A stretch of DNA of 64,000 bases from Pyruvatibacter sp. (lineage in GTDB: Bacteria; Pseudomonadota; Alphaproteobacteria; CGMCC-115125). Below the pieces are notes generated by a model. It did no database searches, had not been told where the DNA came from, and was given only the letters and a program-made list of their open reading frames with translations. Location of the stretch: contig NZ_JAVJSC010000003.1 of assembly GCF_040219635.1 (NCBI RefSeq), positions 444,501 through 508,500 of the forward strand, given 5' to 3'. Made by a program: the position numbers and the translations under genes. This document shows positions 61,111-64,000 of this stretch, in pieces. Positions within the stretch are counted from its first letter, which is position 1. Every line of letters begins with the position of its first letter.

Positions 61111-62573
61111 TCAACAGCACTCCCGTTTTCAGGAGTAGCGCCTTCAGGAACAGCATTTTCATCCGCACCCGGAGAATGGGCCTGCGCCAGATCCACCAGC
61201 AGCACACGGCGCATGTCGCCTATCAGCGCATCCACGTTGGCGCGCGCACGGGCGTCCGTCAGCCACGGCTGCATGGCTTCTGCAGCCGGACCGCTAAGCC
61301 CGTCAACCAGCGACACGGCCTTAGCCACGTCGCCATCACCAAGCGCCACTTCGGCGCGCGCCAGAACGGCTTCTACACTGCCGCCCTCCAGCGCGCCTGT
61401 ACGCCGAACCGTTATCAGTGACGCAGCATTGCCGGTCAGGCGATCCCAAATGCCCTGTGAGGCCCCCGCAGCGTCCGCCTTGAGCGCGGCCCGCGCAGCA
61501 GGCTGGAACCGCCGCAACAAGGTGCTGGCATCAGCAACGCCGCTGTCGGCAACCTCACGCAACGCCTCTACCTGCTCGGCGCCGGGGGCCAGTTGATCCA
61601 CGGCCTCAAGCTCAAGGGCAAAACTGCCGCCATCGTTGGCAGCGCCGGAAAGACTGGCCAGCGCAATGCCGAGTGCTGCACGTCGCGCCGCCTCCGGCCG
61701 ATCGACACGGGCCTCGACAACGCCAAGGCGCGTCGCCAGCACATCATCGCGCGCAACCAATGTTGCGAGCCGCTCGTTTTGTGCGGTCACAATGTCCTGC
61801 ATCGCATCTGCCCGCGCGCCCAACGCCCCAAGCTGTGCCTGGATGGTGCCCAGTTCATTTGCCTGGGTGCCCTGCTGCGCCCCAATCGCGGCGACCCCCG
61901 CCTCCATGGCAGCAACACGCCGCTCGGCGGCCTGCGCCTGCTCAGTGGCGTCCTCGGCTGTCGCCAGACGTGTCTCAAGGTCAGCAATTACTGCCTGCAG
62001 CGCTTCAATCTGGTCAGGCTGCACGGCGGTTTGCGCCAGCGCTGCGTTTGTTTCCGCATCAACCAGCCGCCCATCAATTTCCGTTATCAACCGCAGCGCC
62101 GCATCCAGATCGTCAGACCGCGCCAGACCTTCAGTCAGGCTCTGCGCAGCAATGCCGCCCGCAGCCCCGTCGATACCCTCAAGCTTGGCTTCCAGCTCGG
62201 CGCGCGCTGTCTGCGCTGCACTCAGTTCGCCGCCCAGCCGGTCAACATCGCGCAGCAATGCCGCAATGCGGGTATCCGCTGCATCAAGTCGCCCCGACAC
62301 GTCGCCTGCCGCGACCGGACCAACGCCCGTTGCTACATTGATGAGGCCCGCCTGCCACAATACAGCCGCAAGCAGCGCCGCCCCTACAAAGAACGCCGCA
62401 ATCGGTGCAGCAAAGGACATGGCTCCGCCCGAAGAAGCAGAGGCCCCGGCTTTGGGCGCGTCGGTTACGTCTTCGGCGGTGCCGTCAATCACGCGCGCCT
62501 TGCGTTTTTCATCGGCCGCAACGTCAGCAGTGCTGTCAGGGGACTTATCGTCAGGGGTATCGGTCGGGCTCAT
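61107..62573 (-). CDS. Mitofilin-like membrane protein (COG4223)
   Basis: This 488-residue protein has a cytoplasmic acidic N-terminus (to about 50), one membrane segment (about 53-75), and a long coiled-coil (about 95-300, with heptad-like Ala/Leu/Glu). A helical C-terminal domain (from about RAALGIALASLSGAAND) matches the mitofilin signature of MICOS subunit Mic60. Alphaproteobacterial relatives (sometimes called alphaMic60) shape intracytoplasmic membranes. The position between hemD and the HemY-like gene is the conserved alphaproteobacterial context. Start set at ATG 62573. Confidence 0.9.
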   Translation of the reverse strand: MSPTDTPDDKSPDSTADVAADEKRKARVIDGTAEDVTDAPKAGASASSGGAMSFAAPIAAFFVGAALLAAVLWQAGLINVATGVGPVAAGDVSGRLDAADTRIAALLRDVDRLGGELSAAQTARAELEAKLEGIDGAAGGIAAQSLTEGLARSDDLDAALRLITEIDGRLVDAETNAALAQTAVQPDQIEALQAVIADLETRLATAEDATEQAQAAERRVAAMEAGVAAIGAQQGTQANELGTIQAQLGALGARADAMQDIVTAQNERLATLVARDDVLATRLGVVEARVDRPEAARRAALGIALASLSGAANDGGSFALELEAVDQLAPGAEQVEALREVADSGVADASTLLRRFQPAARAALKADAAGASQGIWDRLTGNAASLITVRRTGALEGGSVEAVLARAEVALGDGDVAKAVSLVDGLSGPAAEAMQPWLTDARARANVDALIGDMRRVLLVDLAQAHSPGADENAVPEGATPENGSAVE

Positions 62574-62632
62574 GGGGCGCAAACGCACTTCTGGTTGGGG
62601 GTGATACGTCAGGCACGCAGACTAGAAGGGTC

Positions 62633-63337
62633 TTAGGCTGACAACAAGGCAAGCAGATGACCAATATCGGGCTTTGCCGCCACTTTCACCCGCGCCCCAA
62701 ACCCGACAAATGCGGCGGTGGCGACCGCATCTGACAGACAAAAAGCCACGAGGCGCGACGCCTGCGTTCGCAAACCCGCTTCTGTGACCAGAGTTCCAAA
62801 CAGCTTGGCTGTGCGTGGCGACAGCAGCAAAACGCCATCCAAACTGCCCCCCGCCAGCGCGAGCCGCGCATTGTCCGGCAGTTCACGGGCGGCACAGGCC
62901 ACATACATCACCCGCCGCTCAACGCGATATCCCTCAGCCGCAAGCGCGCCCGACAGGTCTCCCACGGCCTGTTCACCGCACACATGCACAACACGCCCCT
63001 CACCACGTTTCAGTGTCTCGGTGGCAAGCATCGCGAGTGATGTCACATCGCCATGAGCAGTCCTGACATCCTGCCACCCATGGTCGCGGGCAGTCCGCGC
63101 CGTTGCATCACCAACCGCCAGCGCAATGACGCCGGGCGGCGGCTCATGCTGGTGCGCAAAGGCCCGCACACCATTGGCACTTGTAAAAAGCACGGCTGTC
63201 AGGCCACCAAGATCAAGCAGCGTGTCGTGGAACCGAACCTGCATCAGCGGGGCAATAACCGGCTCATGGCCAAGCGCTACAAGCTGCTCTGCAAGTGCCG
63301 AGGCGTCAGGCTCAGGTCGGGTGACAAGCAGCCGCAT
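62633..63337 (-). CDS. hemD: Uroporphyrinogen-III synthase
   Basis: This protein of about 234 residues has the loose but recognisable HemD pattern: LLVTRPEPDASALAEQL (start), LFTSANGVRAF, ALAVGDATARTARDHGW and DGVLLLSPRTAKLFGTL. It closes hydroxymethylbilane into uroporphyrinogen III. The ATG at 63337 overlaps the hemC stop (TGATG), so translation is coupled. A GTG just ahead is the alternative. HemD proteins are poorly conserved, and context carries much of the call. Confidence 0.92.
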   Translation of the reverse strand: MRLLVTRPEPDASALAEQLVALGHEPVIAPLMQVRFHDTLLDLGGLTAVLFTSANGVRAFAHQHEPPPGVIALAVGDATARTARDHGWQDVRTAHGDVTSLAMLATETLKRGEGRVVHVCGEQAVGDLSGALAAEGYRVERRVMYVACAARELPDNARLALAGGSLDGVLLLSPRTAKLFGTLVTEAGLRTQASRLVAFCLSDAVATAAFVGFGARVKVAAKPDIGHLLALLSA

Positions 63338-64000
63338 CACGCCATGTTAGCGACAAAATCCGCGCCCGCATCCTGTTTGATCCTGCGCCCCGCCTCAGTG
63401 CCCATCGCCAGCGCGTCCGCCGCTGGGGCCGTGCCTGCAAACCTGAACGCCTGCGACCCGTCTTCCGCCAGCAACACCGCCGTGAGTGTCACCTGCCCGT
63501 CTGCACCCAGCACGGCATGGCCACCAATGGGGGTGCGGCACGTGCCATCAAGTTCCGCCAGCATTGCCCGCTCACACGAAACGCAAAGGGCTGTGGTGGC
63601 ATCGTCAAGTGCTGCAACAGCAGCCAGCACATCAGTGGCGTCACGCCTGACTTCAATGCCGATGGCCCCCTGACCAACGGCGGAAATCATCTCCGGCGCA
63701 TCCAGCAGACACGTCACCTGATCCGCCATGCCCAGCCGGTTAAGCCCCGCCAGCGCCAGCATGGTGCCGTGCACCTCGCCGCGTGCCAGCTTGGCCAGCC
63801 GGGTCTGCACATTGCCGCGAAAGTTGATGATGCTGACATCAGGCCGCATCGCCTTTATTTGTGCGCCACGCCGCAACGATGCGGTGCCCACCACCGCGCC
63901 CTGCGGCAATTCACGCGGATGCGCCGCCACCGGGCTTATCCATGCATCGCGCGTGTCTTCGCGCGGCAATATGGCGGCAATCTCGAACATGTCCGCGATG
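63337..64000 (-). CDS. hemC: Hydroxymethylbilane synthase, 5' end outside window
   Basis: The last 221 codons are present; the gene runs past the right edge, so the N-terminal half is missing. Visible motifs are IAAILPREDTRDAW, GTASLRRGAQ (substrate Arg pair), AVGQGAIGIEV and the dipyrromethane cofactor Cys in GTCRTPIGGHA. It polymerises porphobilinogen. The stop overlaps hemD by one base, giving hemC-hemD-(mitofilin-like)-(HemY-like) in one leftward unit. Confidence 0.96.
   Translation of the reverse strand, partial: IADMFEIAAILPREDTRDAWISPVAAHPRELPQGAVVGTASLRRGAQIKAMRPDVSIINFRGNVQTRLAKLARGEVHGTMLALAGLNRLGMADQVTCLLDAPEMISAVGQGAIGIEVRRDATDVLAAVAALDDATTALCVSCERAMLAELDGTCRTPIGGHAVLGADGQVTLTAVLLAEDGSQAFRFAGTAPAADALAMGTEAGRRIKQDAGADFVANMA

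Noticed and set aside
59860..61596. A 578-residue plus-strand frame over the HemY-like gene
   Set aside because: Cys/Arg/His-rich antisense sequence; the minus strand has a coherent TPR protein in an expected operon.

Overview
The window reads as a dense piece of an alphaproteobacterial chromosome (GC about 60% by eye). The evidence is the company of genes: an ECF sigma factor with a ChrR-type anti-sigma partner, an invasion-associated-locus-B protein, a DUF3422 protein, a hemC-hemD-(mitofilin-like)-(HemY-like) block, and the paired beta-helix / diheme cytochrome proteins first named from Hyphomonas. I see no rRNA, phage, transposase, integrase or CRISPR array. There is one tRNA (Thr, anticodon CGU).

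Layout. 0-13.5 kb: a conserved ABC exporter pair plus arylesterase (YbbP/YbbA/TesA type), an aldo/keto reductase, thpR, a small zinc peptidase, pterin carbinolamine dehydratase, a MarR regulator, a VOC protein, an SDR, a YkvA protein, two tandem EamA transporters, a degenerate SGNH protein and a quinone-type oxidoreductase. 13.5-24.6 kb: two small-protein candidates, DUF2141, a TrmH-like methyltransferase, the sigma/ChrR pair, IalB, rlmN, an orphan flavin-dependent halogenase, DUF3422, then three divergent regulator/target pairs with visible operators. 24.7-31.3 kb: argG, ppa, an NAD(P)-binding protein, a serine hydrolase with a membrane domain inserted in its fold, a second aldo/keto reductase, folD and yggT. 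31.5-45 kb: an accessory catabolic stretch with two GSTs, an alpha/beta hydrolase, GFA, an epimerase-like reductase, two acyl-CoA-dehydrogenase-fold enzymes, a Baeyer-Villiger-type monooxygenase under a TetR regulator, two SDRs and two enoyl-CoA hydratases. 45-55.6 kb: an envelope block, DUF1302 barrel + DUF1329 + YCF48-like protein reading left, and a beta-helix protein + diheme cytochrome c + D-aminoacylase-like amidohydrolase reading right, sharing a palindrome-rich 666-bp intergenic region. 55.6-64 kb: a tiny Lys/Ala/Pro protein, small single genes, the tRNA, and the start of the tetrapyrrole operon (hemC cut by the window edge).

How they fit together. The strongest integrated reading is a 36.7-55.6 kb region for uptake and oxidation of a hydrophobic substrate: CoA-type beta-oxidation enzymes, flavin monooxygenases and short-chain dehydrogenases beside an outer-membrane barrel (DUF1302), its periplasmic partner (DUF1329) and a beta-propeller protein. 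The RND-type permease that often accompanies this trio is absent here. The substrate is inference only. The most unusual single proteins are the catalytically degenerate SGNH protein, the ChrR homologue lacking two expected zinc ligands, and the serine hydrolase whose beta-lactamase fold is interrupted by a transmembrane block.
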